Of a stretch of 64,000 bases of DNA, positions 53,638 through 62,784 are shown piece after piece. The notes under the pieces were generated by a model. That model saw only the letters and a program-made list of their open reading frames with translations. It was not told the DNA's origin and did no database searches. Source of the DNA: Streptomyces sp. NBC_01224 (GTDB taxonomy: Bacteria > Actinomycetota > Actinomycetes > Streptomycetales > Streptomycetaceae); the NCBI RefSeq assembly GCF_036002945.1, contig NZ_CP108529.1, positions 4,030,001 through 4,094,000 of the forward strand, in the 5' to 3' direction. The position numbers and the translations under genes were made by a program. Numbering within the stretch: the first letter of the stretch is position 1; every line of letters starts with the position of its first letter.

Positions 53638-54522
53638 CTACTTCACGTCGACGAAGTCGCCCGCGGTCGTGACGGCCGGGGTGGTGGACGTACCGGCGAA
53701 GCTGTAGCGCCAGTAACCGTCGACCGACGCCTTGACCGTGGTCTTCAGGTTGCCCGTGCTGTTCGTCTTGATCGTCTTGACCGTGGTGTACGTGGAGCTC
53801 GTCTTCTTGCGGAACTGGAGCTTCACCGGCTGGCCGGTGTAGCCCTGGTACTTGAAGGTCTCCCAGTTGGCCCGCGAGAGCTTCCCGGTGACCGTGATCG
53901 TCTTGCCCTTCTTCACGGGCTCCGGAGCCGCGTTCACCGTCAGCTTCGACAGCCGCTGCACGCGGGCGGTGCTGTAGAAGTCGGTGTAGGCGATGTCGGT
54001 CTCGTTACCGGCCTGCGCAGCCGCGGAGACGTGCCAGGTGCCGGCCAGGGAGTTCTTGTACAGGTCGTAGCGCGGGTAGACCGTGAAGGTCAGCTTGCAG
54101 GTCGAGGTCGTCGCGTTGACCTTGGTGCACTTCGCCGCGTCCTCGTTCGGCAGGATGGCCCCGTCGATGGTGTTCTGGGAGGACGGGTCCGTGCCGTGCC
54201 ACAGGTCGGCGTAGGCGTCGACGACACCGGACGCGTGCGACGCGGTGACCGAGACGGAGATCGTCTTCGAGGCGGTGGTGCCCAGGACGATGTCCTTGCC
54301 GCCGTTGACGACGACCTTGGAGATGACGGGTTCCGCCGTGGCCGCGCGGGTGGCCGCGGCGGCCTTCGACGATCCCTTGGCGGCGGTGCCGAAGACCTCG
54401 GCACCCGACGTCGGCTTGTGCAGGTTCGCAGCAGAGTGGTCGCCCGCCTGGGCGGCCGGAACGGCAAGAGCGGACAGGGCCAGGGCGCCGGAGACGGCAG
54501 CAACAGTGGCACGAATGCGCAT
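53638..54522 (-). CDS. Secreted protein, tandem paralogue 2 (DUF5707-like)
   Basis: 294 aa from an ATG at 54522 with GGGGA 6 bp upstream. Signal RIRATVAAVSGALALSALAV, cleavage near AQAGDH. An inserted Ala/Lys segment (GSSKAAAATRAATAEP) precedes VISKVVVNGGKDIVLGTTAS. The C-terminal sandwich is TARVQRLSKLTVNAAPEPVK ... TAGDFVDVK as in copy 1. Two Cys pairs (AAKCTK, STCKLT) may form disulfides. Its product is probably secreted or wall-associated. Confidence 0.85.
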   Translation of the reverse strand: MRIRATVAAVSGALALSALAVPAAQAGDHSAANLHKPTSGAEVFGTAAKGSSKAAAATRAATAEPVISKVVVNGGKDIVLGTTASKTISVSVTASHASGVVDAYADLWHGTDPSSQNTIDGAILPNEDAAKCTKVNATTSTCKLTFTVYPRYDLYKNSLAGTWHVSAAAQAGNETDIAYTDFYSTARVQRLSKLTVNAAPEPVKKGKTITVTGKLSRANWETFKYQGYTGQPVKLQFRKKTSSTYTTVKTIKTNSTGNLKTTVKASVDGYWRYSFAGTSTTPAVTTAGDFVDVK

Positions 54523-54767
54523 ATGTTTCCCCAGTGGAGAAAGGGGCCCCGCGGGTACGTGGTGCGACCCGGGCGGGGCTCGTTGGGTCTGAGAGTCTGC
54601 TGACTCGAAAGACCAGACCTCTTACGCATGTGAAGGGTTGTACGCAAAGTGGAGTTCTTGTGTGTCGTCCCGCAGTGAGAAACGCGGCGACCCACGCGGA
54701 GGGACGTGCCCGGGGACGGAAACCGTCCCCGGCACGGCCCGCGGTGGTGCATGTGGCGCGACGGAAA

Positions 54768-55700
54768 TTACTTCACGTCGACGAAGTCACCCGCGGCCGA
54801 GACGGCCGGGGTGGTGGACGTACCGCCGAAGCTGTAACGCCAGTAACCGTCGACCGACGCCTTGACGGTCGTCTTCAGGTTGCCCGTGCTGTTCGTCTTG
54901 ATCGTCTTGACCGTGGTGTACGTGGAGCTGCCCTTCTTGCGGAACTGGAGCTTCACCGGCTGCGTGGCGTAGCCGTGGTACTTCAGGTCGTCGAAGCTCG
55001 CACGCGACAGCTTGCCGGTGACCGTGATCGTCTTGCCCTTCTTCACGGGCTCCGGAGCGGCGTCGACCGTCAGCTTCGACAGCCGCTGCACACGGGTGGT
55101 GCCCAGGCCGTCCTGCAGCGCGAAGCCGATCTTGCTGACGTCGGGGTTCATCGGGTCCTGGCCGTTGAAGTCGACGGCGAAGCCCATCGCCTTCCACGTC
55201 GTGGCGTCGGCGTTGCCGATCAGGTCGTACTGCGGCGAGATGGCGATCTGGCCCTTGCAGGTGGCGACCGTGGAGGAGACGGTCTTGCAGGTGGGGTCGG
55301 CATCGCCGTAGAGCTCGTTCGTCGGATCGTTGAACGAGCCGCGGTAGAGCGAGACATCGAGCGCGAAGTCCGAGGCGAAGATGTTCACATCGGCGGCGTG
55401 CGTCACGGTGAACGTGGTCGGCACGGTCTTCGTGGCGGTGGTGCCCACGGCGATCGGCTTGCCGCCGTTCACCGTGAACTTGGAGAAGGTGAGGTCGAGC
55501 TGACCGGGGGCGCTCTCGGCCGCGAGGGAGCGCGCACCGGACTTGGCGCCGGAGCCGGCAGCGGTGGTGGACTGAGCGGCACGCGCGACGTCGCCGACGG
55601 TCGAGCGGTGCGCGTCGTCGGCCTGAGCCGCCGACGGAATGACAAGGGCGGAGAGAGCCAGGGCGCCGGTTACGGCGGCCACGGTGGCACGAATGCGCAT
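54768..55700 (-). CDS. Secreted protein, tandem paralogue 3 (DUF5707-like)
   Basis: 310 aa from an ATG at 55700 (spaced 6 bp from GGGGA; an in-frame ATG at 55706 is nearer the site). Signal RIRATVAAVTGALALSALVI. The N-terminal domain differs most (LDLTFSKFTVNGGKPIAVGT, VTHAADVNIFASDFALDVSL), while the C-terminal sandwich matches the other two (RVQRLSKLTVDAAPEPVKKG, AVSAAGDFVDVK). The three copies thus share a conserved C-terminus and signal but varied N-terminal domains. Confidence 0.85.
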   Translation of the reverse strand: MRIRATVAAVTGALALSALVIPSAAQADDAHRSTVGDVARAAQSTTAAGSGAKSGARSLAAESAPGQLDLTFSKFTVNGGKPIAVGTTATKTVPTTFTVTHAADVNIFASDFALDVSLYRGSFNDPTNELYGDADPTCKTVSSTVATCKGQIAISPQYDLIGNADATTWKAMGFAVDFNGQDPMNPDVSKIGFALQDGLGTTRVQRLSKLTVDAAPEPVKKGKTITVTGKLSRASFDDLKYHGYATQPVKLQFRKKGSSTYTTVKTIKTNSTGNLKTTVKASVDGYWRYSFGGTSTTPAVSAAGDFVDVK

Positions 55701-55889
55701 GTTCATTCCCCAACAGGAGAAGGGGGCCCGCGGAGGTCGTCCGCCCACAGGCCCAAGATCGTCTGTGAAGCCTGATGGCTTCACAGGAGAGACCATCGGG
55801 ACATGTGAACGGTTGTGCGCCTGTTGGGGATTTCTTGCGCATTCGCCCCGCGTTCCGGCACGGATGCGCTTCGGACCCGCTCCGGCCGG

Positions 55890-58800
55890 TCAGTCGAACC
55901 AGCGGTCCCGGGCCAGTTCCTCCGTACGGGACGGGTCCTCCAGCAGTGCCGCGACCTCGAAGCGGCGCGGCCACTGCCCCGCCGCCCAGGCCAGGCCCGC
56001 AGCGACGCCTTCCAGCGTGGCGGCGTGCACGGTCCCGTCGAGGGTGTGGCGCCAGTCCAGTTCGACGCCGCCCGCGCGCAGTTCGCCGTGCTCGATGTAC
56101 GCGTCCGGGGTTCCGGCGCCGAGCAGGACCCGTACCGAATCCGGCACTTGGTGCTCCTCGCCCTCCGTCGTCACCTCCGCCTCGACGCTCTCGCCGAGCC
56201 TGCGCACCTGGAACAGCTCGGCCAGATCGGCGGCGCGTGTCGGGGTGACCGGGAGCAGCGGGAGTCCTCCGGCGAGCGGCAGCAGATCCGGGGCGTCCGC
56301 GATCACGGCGTCCGCCGCGTCGACCACCCGGACCTCGCCGTCGACCACGGCCCGCAATTCGTCGGGCAGCGTGACCTGTTCGGGGTCGAGGTCGGCCAGG
56401 GCCGTGTACAGGGAGTGCAGTTGTACGGGGCCGACCACACGGTTCCCGTCCGCGAGCCGGCCGAGGAGTTCGGCGGCGCCGCCCGGCTCGTCGAGGAGGG
56501 CGGTCACGGACGTCCGTACGCCGAGGGCACGCAGCACCTGGGCGTCGTCGAAGCCGGTCGCGTCGGCGGAGTCGTACAGTCCGGCCAGCCGCGGGTCGCC
56601 GCCCGCAGACCGCAGACCGGCCGGGCGGCGGCCGTCGAGCACGGGGTGGTCGCGCAGCCACCAGGCCGTGTAGGGGCGGACGGACTGCGTCGTACCGTCG
56701 GGCAGCAGCACCCGCACCGGCTGGGTCAGCGCGTCGCGCAACGGCGGCTGGGCGAGCAGGGCGAGCGCCTGCGGCCAGGCGTCGTCGTCGACGAGGTCGA
56801 GGTCGCGAACGGCGACGAGTTCGGTGGCGACCGGTGGCACGGGTGTGTCGGGCAGCTGATCGAGGATGTCCTCGCACCACACGTCCACGGCGTCGAGCAG
56901 CCCGGCGTCGTCGGGCTCGGCGAAGTCGCCTTCGCGGGGCTCCAGTTCGTCCGGATCCAGGACGACATCGGTGGCCCGTACGAGGGCGAAGGTGGCGAGC
57001 ACCCCACAGGCCGTGAGCGGCTGATCGCCCCAACGGTCGGTCACTTCCTGGTCGCAGAGCGCCAGTTCACCCTCCCGCATGATGGCCGCGAACGGACTTC
57101 CGGGCAGCACGAGTTCACCGGCGGGCGCGGGTTCACCGTCCTCGTCGGGAAGGGCGAGCGCGCCGAGCCAGGGCTCGTCACCCGGTGCCAGTTCCGCGTC
57201 CCGCACAAGGGTGAGGACGGTCTCTGCGAGCTCTTCGGCGTCCAGCGCGTCCTCGTCCCAGATCTCGCCCGCGTCCAGCGATCCGGCGACGGCTGCCCGC
57301 ACCTGCGGGGTCGTCAGCACGGCGCGGGGCGTGGCGGGCAGGGCGCCCAGCTTCTCCAGCAGCGGATGCGCGGCGTCCGGGTGCGCGACCTTCAGCCCGA
57401 GCCGGGCGAGGCGGCCCAGGACGGGGCCGGTGAGCGCGTCGGGGAACGGGAGAAGGACCTGGCGGGGGCCGATGGCGGTGCGGGGGGCGGTCGGGGTCTC
57501 GGCGTCCTGTGCTTCCGCTGTACCGGCGAGCGGGACGGGCAGGCCGGAGAGACGGTCCGGGTCGATGCCGGACAGGCTGTCGTACAACCGCCGCCACCAG
57601 CCGGGGTCGCGCTCCAGACCGGCGAGACGGTCGATCGCCTCGGTCAGCGGGACGCGGGCGATGCCGAGGGTGCGCAGTTCGCTGCGGCGCTCCAGTCCGG
57701 CGGGCAGCAGGCACGGCAAGACCTCGGCGAGCACCCGTACGGTCTCGGCGCCCACGCCTTCCAGCACCTCGGCCTCGATGGGGCGCAGCGCGGTGGTGGC
57801 CGTCTCGCGGATGCCGTCCGCCTGCGCGTCCCAGGTGTCCCACCGGTCCGTTTCGGTGGTGGCGTCGCGCGGGGCGGCAGGCTCCAGGAACGCGACGCGC
57901 GGCAGCCGCTCCAGGATCGCGCCGCGCAGGGCGCCGTCCAGTTCGCCCTTGCCGAGCGGTCCGGGGACGAGGTCGATGGTGTCGATGGACACCGGCTGCC
58001 AGTCGGCGAGCAGCTCGGCGTACGCATCGGCCGCGCGCTGCACCAGGAAGTCGGTGAGCGGTCCCGGTGCGAAGTGGCGGCGGGTGGTGTCGAGCGGCAG
58101 CGACGCGATGAGCAGCGCGGGGATACCGAGGGGTTCGTCGGTGGGGGTCGGAGCGTGGACGACGGGGACGGTGCGGGGGCGTGCGGGAGCGCCCTCCGTG
58201 TCCACCGGCACCGCCCAGGTGACCGACCAGTGCGGGCGCAGCCGTTCCTCGCGGGGCCGGTCGGCCAGCAGAGCGGGCTCGACGGGGCCGTGCCGGGTGA
58301 CGGTGCGCCAGCGGTGCGTACCGTGCGCGGAGTCCTCGACGTGGGTGTACGGGCCGTGCTGCGACCGGCGCAACGTCCGTACGGTGTCCGGGGTTTCGAT
58401 CACGATCTCGTCGAGGCCGCGCAGGGTGAGCAGGAGCGCGTCGTCGACCGCGTCGAGCAGCCGGACCACGAGGTCCTCCGCACCGCCGTCGCGCAGTGGG
58501 AGGACGACGACGGTGTCGTACCCGTCGGGTGCGGTGCCCTCGGCGGGCAGCGGGAGTCGCAGCAGGGGTACGTGGCCGTCGCGACGGCGGAGCTCGTCGC
58601 CGAGGCCCGGGCTGGCGAAGGCCGCCCTTGCGGCGAGGTCGCGGGCCTCGGCGAGGGACCAGCGGACACCGCCGTGCCGGCCGACGACGGCGGGCTCGTC
58701 GCTCACCGCGAGCACGGCGGCGAACCCGACGCCGAACCTGCCGACGGCCCCCTCGTGGCCCTCGCGCTTGGCGGAGGCACGCAGGGTGGAGAGCGACTCC

Positions 58801-59102
58801 ACGCCGGTGGCGTCGAGCGGGGCGCCGGTGTTGGCGGCGGCGAGTGCGGCGGGGGCGTCCGCGGTCGCCGGGTGCAGGGTGAGGCGGAGCCGGCCGGGGA
58901 CCTGTGCGCGGGCGGCGGCGTCGGCGGCGTTCTGGGCCAGCTCGACGACGAGGCGGTCGCGGTAGCCGCCGAGCGCGAGATCCTCCTCGGCGTTGGCGTC
59001 CTCGCGGAATCTGGCAGGGCCGGCGCCCCAGGAGTCGAGCACGCCGCGTCGCAGCCGTGCGGTCCCGAACGGGTCGGCCCCCTCGGTCGCATTCATGCTC
59101 AC
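55890..59102 (-). CDS. Sacsin-like N-terminal-ATPase (GHKL) protein
   Basis: 1070 aa from a GTG at 59102 with GGAG 7 bp upstream. The first 250 residues are a GHKL ATPase of the sacsin/Hsp90 type: LVVELAQNAADAAARAQVPG (Asn of the N-box), AANTGAPLDATGVESLSTL (G1-like, degraded DxGxG) and GAVGRFGVGFAAVLAVSDEP (G2). The remaining 800 residues are an uncharacterised Leu/Pro-rich region with no membrane segment. Proteins of this layout are conserved in actinobacteria next to the DUF3027 gene as here; role unknown, chaperone-like activity is suggested only by the fold. Confidence 0.85.
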   Translation of the reverse strand: MSMNATEGADPFGTARLRRGVLDSWGAGPARFREDANAEEDLALGGYRDRLVVELAQNAADAAARAQVPGRLRLTLHPATADAPAALAAANTGAPLDATGVESLSTLRASAKREGHEGAVGRFGVGFAAVLAVSDEPAVVGRHGGVRWSLAEARDLAARAAFASPGLGDELRRRDGHVPLLRLPLPAEGTAPDGYDTVVVLPLRDGGAEDLVVRLLDAVDDALLLTLRGLDEIVIETPDTVRTLRRSQHGPYTHVEDSAHGTHRWRTVTRHGPVEPALLADRPREERLRPHWSVTWAVPVDTEGAPARPRTVPVVHAPTPTDEPLGIPALLIASLPLDTTRRHFAPGPLTDFLVQRAADAYAELLADWQPVSIDTIDLVPGPLGKGELDGALRGAILERLPRVAFLEPAAPRDATTETDRWDTWDAQADGIRETATTALRPIEAEVLEGVGAETVRVLAEVLPCLLPAGLERRSELRTLGIARVPLTEAIDRLAGLERDPGWWRRLYDSLSGIDPDRLSGLPVPLAGTAEAQDAETPTAPRTAIGPRQVLLPFPDALTGPVLGRLARLGLKVAHPDAAHPLLEKLGALPATPRAVLTTPQVRAAVAGSLDAGEIWDEDALDAEELAETVLTLVRDAELAPGDEPWLGALALPDEDGEPAPAGELVLPGSPFAAIMREGELALCDQEVTDRWGDQPLTACGVLATFALVRATDVVLDPDELEPREGDFAEPDDAGLLDAVDVWCEDILDQLPDTPVPPVATELVAVRDLDLVDDDAWPQALALLAQPPLRDALTQPVRVLLPDGTTQSVRPYTAWWLRDHPVLDGRRPAGLRSAGGDPRLAGLYDSADATGFDDAQVLRALGVRTSVTALLDEPGGAAELLGRLADGNRVVGPVQLHSLYTALADLDPEQVTLPDELRAVVDGEVRVVDAADAVIADAPDLLPLAGGLPLLPVTPTRAADLAELFQVRRLGESVEAEVTTEGEEHQVPDSVRVLLGAGTPDAYIEHGELRAGGVELDWRHTLDGTVHAATLEGVAAGLAWAAGQWPRRFEVAALLEDPSRTEELARDRWFD

Positions 59103-59250
59103 GCTCTGACTCCGCTCTTTCCGGTTACGCGTTGCCCGTGCCGCCAGTGTGCGCCTGAAGGTACCGGGTCCTCTCGCCGGACGGGGCGTCGTGTCTGCGG
59201 GGTTGCCCACGGCAAGGCCGGATTCTGCCGCACCGCGCACCACCGCTGCG

Positions 59251-59403
59251 GTTCCGTCCTCGAACGCCGGACGGGCTGGGGCGTGCGAAATCGAGCCCGT
59301 CCGGCGATTGAGGGCAAAGCGGTTCGGCGGGCGGACCCGCAGGCGCGTCTCAAGCCCGTCCGGCGATTGAGGACGGAACCGGTTCGCGGGGCGGGCCCGC
59401 AGG
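59251..59403. repeat. Cluster of CCCGTCCGGCGATTGAGG-type intergenic repeats
   Basis: In the 340-bp gap between the sacsin-like and DUF3027 genes, CCCGTCCGGCGATTGAGG occurs at 59295-59312 and 59354-59371. An inverted relative lies at about 59254-59275 (CGTCCTCGAACGCCGGACGG). Each direct copy is followed by a GC-rich GGTTCG...GACCCGCAGG or GGTTCG...GGCCCGCAGG unit, so a stretch of about 60 bp is tandemly repeated. Such elements recur between genes across Streptomyces genomes. Confidence 0.75.
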
Positions 59404-59441
59404 TTCGATGGCCGGGCGTGCCGGTGGAACCCCGGCCCCGC

Positions 59442-60377
59442 TCAGGAGTGGCCGAGGTCCTCCGTCGGGCCGTCCGGTTCCGCCGGGACCGAGCCCGAGT
59501 CCCGCGCCGGACGCAACGGATACTCGTCCACCTGCATCGTGTCCAGCGCATGCGGCGCCGGCTTCGGCGGCTTCGGCATCACCGCCGCCTCCGAATGCCC
59601 ACCGCACCCGTACGACAGCGACACCACATGCCCGTCCGCCGGACCGAACTCGTTCGCGCACACCCCGAACGCCTGCTTCAGCGAACCCGCCAGCGGCACC
59701 AGGAACGCGCAGGTGACACAGGACGCCGGAGCCGCCTGAGCCATCGGCGTCTTCGCGCCGAACGCCTCGTCCCACCGGTCGGCCGCCGTATGCAGCCCGT
59801 AGCGCGACAGCACCCGCGCCCGCCGCATACCGAGCTCCTCCGCGACCGCCGCGATCGAGCCCCGGCTCGTCGTCGCGGGGCGCGTCGTCAGCTCCGCGTC
59901 CTCCGCGTCGACGAGGTCGGCCATCTCCTGGGACATCTCGGAGACCGCGGAGTTCGGCGGCGGCTCGTCCTCGCCGGTGTAGCCGGGCTCCAGGCGGATG
60001 TCGTCCGCCTCGGTGGGCAGCAGATCGCCGGGCCCCATGTCCCCGGGACGCAGCCGCTCGCTCCACGGCACCCACTCCGGAGCGAGGAGCGCGTCGCCGC
60101 CGGGCAGCAGTACCGTCTCGTCGAGGGTGACGTTCTTCGCGCGGGACGCCCGGGCGACGGTCACCGCCCAGCGCCAGCCCCGGTAGCCCGGCTCCTCGCA
60201 CTCGAAGAAGTGCGTGACGATCCGGTCCCCCTCGGAGACCACGGCCACATGCTCACCGACGACCCCCGGCGCGGCTGCTTCCTCGGCCGCCGCGCGGGCG
60301 AGGTCTACCGCCTCGGCGCACAGACGGTCGGGAACAGGGGTACGGGCCGTACGGCTTCGCGTCGTCGCAGCACTCAC
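59442..60377 (-). CDS. DUF3027 domain protein
   Basis: 311 aa, GTG at 60377 after TAGGAG. DUF3027 spans most of it (DLARAAAEEAAAPGVVGEHV, HFFECEEPGYRGWRWAVTVA, SWVPWSERLRPGDMGPGDLL-type WVPWSERLRPGD). A Cys pair CVTC lies near ASCVTCAFLVPLAGSLKQAF and GCGGHS follows. Actinobacterial family of unknown function, neighbour of the sacsin-like gene. Confidence 0.9.
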   Translation of the reverse strand: MSAATTRSRTARTPVPDRLCAEAVDLARAAAEEAAAPGVVGEHVAVVSEGDRIVTHFFECEEPGYRGWRWAVTVARASRAKNVTLDETVLLPGGDALLAPEWVPWSERLRPGDMGPGDLLPTEADDIRLEPGYTGEDEPPPNSAVSEMSQEMADLVDAEDAELTTRPATTSRGSIAAVAEELGMRRARVLSRYGLHTAADRWDEAFGAKTPMAQAAPASCVTCAFLVPLAGSLKQAFGVCANEFGPADGHVVSLSYGCGGHSEAAVMPKPPKPAPHALDTMQVDEYPLRPARDSGSVPAEPDGPTEDLGHS

Positions 60378-60809
60378 AGGTCTCGCTTCTCTCCTACGCC
60401 AGTCTCACGAGCGCGCCAGCACATCCATCGATTCGGCCATGACGGATGTGGGCGGAGCGGACCTGAGGGCCGCGTCGACGTCCACACCCGTTGTGCCTGC
60501 CTCGGGCGCACCTTCTGCTATCCATTCTGCGGGATCGCCGATAGGCGCGCGGCCGAGAACAACCGCCGGTGGCGCGCTACGCACGCTACCCTCTCCGCCG
60601 CCCCCCGCCCACCTGCCCGTCCCAATCAAGGCCGTATCCGGTGCCGTGTCCCGTGCAAAGTCCGCCTCGGAACCGTCACAATTGCCGGCCGGCCCGGTCC
60701 GGGCAGGCCGTGCCCGGACCGGGCGGAGCACTGACCCGACAGGGCGGAGTGCACCGTGCCCCGCGCCGATCCCGGTTCGTCACCGCAGTGACTGGGGCAC
60801 TATGACGAG
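60378..60809. other. Divergent intergenic region without a supported gene
   Basis: 432 bp between the DUF3027 and MFS starts. It contains one minus-strand frame of 108 codons (60405-60731) with mixed codon use, no ribosome site and no recognisable domain. The AT-richer part around 60505-60545 (CTGCTATCCATTCTGCGGGA) may hold promoter elements. Confidence 0.4.
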
Positions 60810-62234
60810 GTGACTTCCACCAGGTCGCACAAGGATTCCGGCCCGCTCCGCAGGACGGGCCGGACGATCGGTCATGCCCTCCACACCCCGTTCACCGGCA
60901 CCGCGAGAGGAATCCGGAAGGCGACGCACGCCCACGGCGCCGGGGAGTCCGGGCTCGGCAAGCTGATCGAACTGCACGCCGTGAACGGCGCGGGCGATGT
61001 GATGATCACGATCGCGCTCGCCTCGACGGTGTTCTTCTCCGTACCGACGGACGAGGCCCGCGGCCGCGTCGCCCTCTACCTCGCCGTCACCATGGCGCCC
61101 TTCACCCTCCTCGCGCCCGTGATCGGCCCGCTCCTGGACCATCTTCCGCACGGCCGCCGCGCCGCGATGGCCGGTGCGATGCTGGCCCGTGCGGTGCTCG
61201 CGCTCACCATGGCGGGCGCGGTCGCCACCGGCGGCCTGGAGCTGTATCCGGCCGCGCTGGGCGTCCTGGTCTGCTCGAAGGCGTACGGAGTCGTACGCAG
61301 CGCTGTCGTGCCGCGTCTGCTGCCACCCCGCTTCTCCCTGGTGAAGGCGAACTCCCGGGTCACCCTGGCCGGGCTCCTGGCGACCGGGATCGCCGCCCCG
61401 ATCGGGGCGGGGCTGCACACCATCGGGTCCGCCTGGCCGCTGTACGGCGCGTGCGTGATCTTCATCGGGGGGACCGTCCTCGCCTTCACGCTGCCGCACA
61501 AGGTCGACTCCTCGAAGGGTGAGCGGAAGGCCCAGCTGGTGCCGCCATACGGCGTGACGGCCCCCCGGCCCGAGGTGAAGCGGAACGGGAAGGTCAACGG
61601 AAGGGCGAGGGGCAGGGAGAAGCGGGGCGAGAAACGGCCCGGGCTGCGGTCCGTGGGGCCGTCCGTGCTCAACGGGCTCCAGGCCAACACCGCGCACCGC
61701 GCGCTCTCCGGCTTCCTGATCTTCTTCCTGGCGTTCCTGCTGCGCGAGCACCCGCTCGCCGGGCAGAGCGCCGCCGTCTCGCTCGGCATCGTCGGTGTGG
61801 CGGCCGGTGTCGGCAACGCGCTCGGTACGGCGGTCGGCTCCTGGCTCCGGGCCCGCGGCCCCGAAGTGATCGTCGCCTCGGTGCTGGCCCTGGCCCTGGG
61901 CGTCGCCGTGCTCGCCGCGCTCTTCTTCAGCACCGTCATGGTCGCCGCGCTCAGCGCGACGGCGGGCTTCACCCAGGCCCTGTCGAAGCTCTCGCTGGAC
62001 GCGATGATCCAGCGCGACGTGCCCGAGGAGGTACGGACATCCGCGTTCGCCCGGTCCGAGACCGTGCTCCAGATGGCGTGGGTGATCGGCGGCGGCATCG
62101 GCATCGCCCTCCCCCTCAACGGCGTACTGGGCATGTCGGTCGCCGCGGGCATCCTCACCCTGGGCGCCGCCACGTCCGTACGGGGGCTGCTGAGCGCCGC
62201 GCGACGCGGCTCGCCGCACCCCCGCGTGGCGTGA
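60810..62234 (+). CDS. MFS transporter
   Basis: 474 aa with about 12 transmembrane helices. GLGKLIELHAVNGAGDVMIT begins helix 1, GPLLDHLPHGRRAAMAGAML is a motif A variant, and a long basic cytoplasmic loop rich in Lys/Arg (KRNGKVNGRARGREKRGEKR) separates the two halves. No substrate is known. The start is a GTG at 60810 preceded by TGACGAGG. It heads the plus-strand run toward mqnB. Confidence 0.88.
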   Translation: MTSTRSHKDSGPLRRTGRTIGHALHTPFTGTARGIRKATHAHGAGESGLGKLIELHAVNGAGDVMITIALASTVFFSVPTDEARGRVALYLAVTMAPFTLLAPVIGPLLDHLPHGRRAAMAGAMLARAVLALTMAGAVATGGLELYPAALGVLVCSKAYGVVRSAVVPRLLPPRFSLVKANSRVTLAGLLATGIAAPIGAGLHTIGSAWPLYGACVIFIGGTVLAFTLPHKVDSSKGERKAQLVPPYGVTAPRPEVKRNGKVNGRARGREKRGEKRPGLRSVGPSVLNGLQANTAHRALSGFLIFFLAFLLREHPLAGQSAAVSLGIVGVAAGVGNALGTAVGSWLRARGPEVIVASVLALALGVAVLAALFFSTVMVAALSATAGFTQALSKLSLDAMIQRDVPEEVRTSAFARSETVLQMAWVIGGGIGIALPLNGVLGMSVAAGILTLGAATSVRGLLSAARRGSPHPRVA

Positions 62235-62261
62235 GCCGGAGCGACCGATAGCCTTCGGCCC

Positions 62262-62744
62262 ATGACCGTTGCGTTCTTCTCCGGTAAGGGCCGTCGAATC
62301 GGCGTCGCTCTTGGTGCCGTGTCCGCGGGACTCCTTGTCCTCTCCGCCTGCGACAAGCCGACGCCGCTCGCGACCGTAACGGTCGGCGGCGACACGGTGA
62401 GCACCGAGGCGTCCTGCTACAACGACGGCAAGGCCCTCAAGGAGTCCGAAATCCAGAGCTGCCTCAACAAGAAGGCGGAGAAGTCCGTCGAGGTCGCGAT
62501 GGACGACAAGGTCCGCTTCGGCGTCGACCCGGAGATCGCGGACAACGGCTGGACGCTGTTCATCAACGGTCAGCAGGCCGAGCAGGAGCCGTACAAGAAG
62601 ACCTACCGGTCCATCCCGGGCAGCGCCTTCTTCTCCAGCCAGACCGGCGAGACCACGAGCAACAAGACACAGATCAGCATCGTGGAGACCAAGGGCAAGA
62701 AGCTCACCGGCATCTGGCACTTCGAGCTGAAGAAGACCTCCTGA
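62262..62744 (+). CDS. DUF2771 lipoprotein
   Basis: 160 aa. Type II signal GVALGAVSAGLLVLSACDKP with lipobox LSAC, then a beta-rich mature domain (ATVTVGGDTVSTEASCYNDG, VRFGVDPEIADNGWTLFING, THFELKK-type C-terminus HFELKKTS). DUF2771 is a Streptomyces-type cell-envelope lipoprotein of unknown role, encoded between the MFS gene and mqnB in the order known from other Streptomyces. Confidence 0.9.
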   Translation: MTVAFFSGKGRRIGVALGAVSAGLLVLSACDKPTPLATVTVGGDTVSTEASCYNDGKALKESEIQSCLNKKAEKSVEVAMDDKVRFGVDPEIADNGWTLFINGQQAEQEPYKKTYRSIPGSAFFSSQTGETTSNKTQISIVETKGKKLTGIWHFELKKTS

Positions 62745-62784
62745 CCCCCGTTCCTCCCCCTCCTGACCTCGGAGGATTCGCCCC

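Noticed and set aside
60405..60731. 108-codon minus-strand ORF upstream of DUF3027
   Set aside because: Mixed codon bias, no ribosome site and no domain; treated as intergenic.
55815..60734. 1639-codon plus-strand frame opposite the sacsin-like and DUF3027 genes
   Set aside because: Antisense to two genes with family motifs; residues are low-complexity Arg/Gly/Ala and there is no ribosome site. A GC-content artefact.
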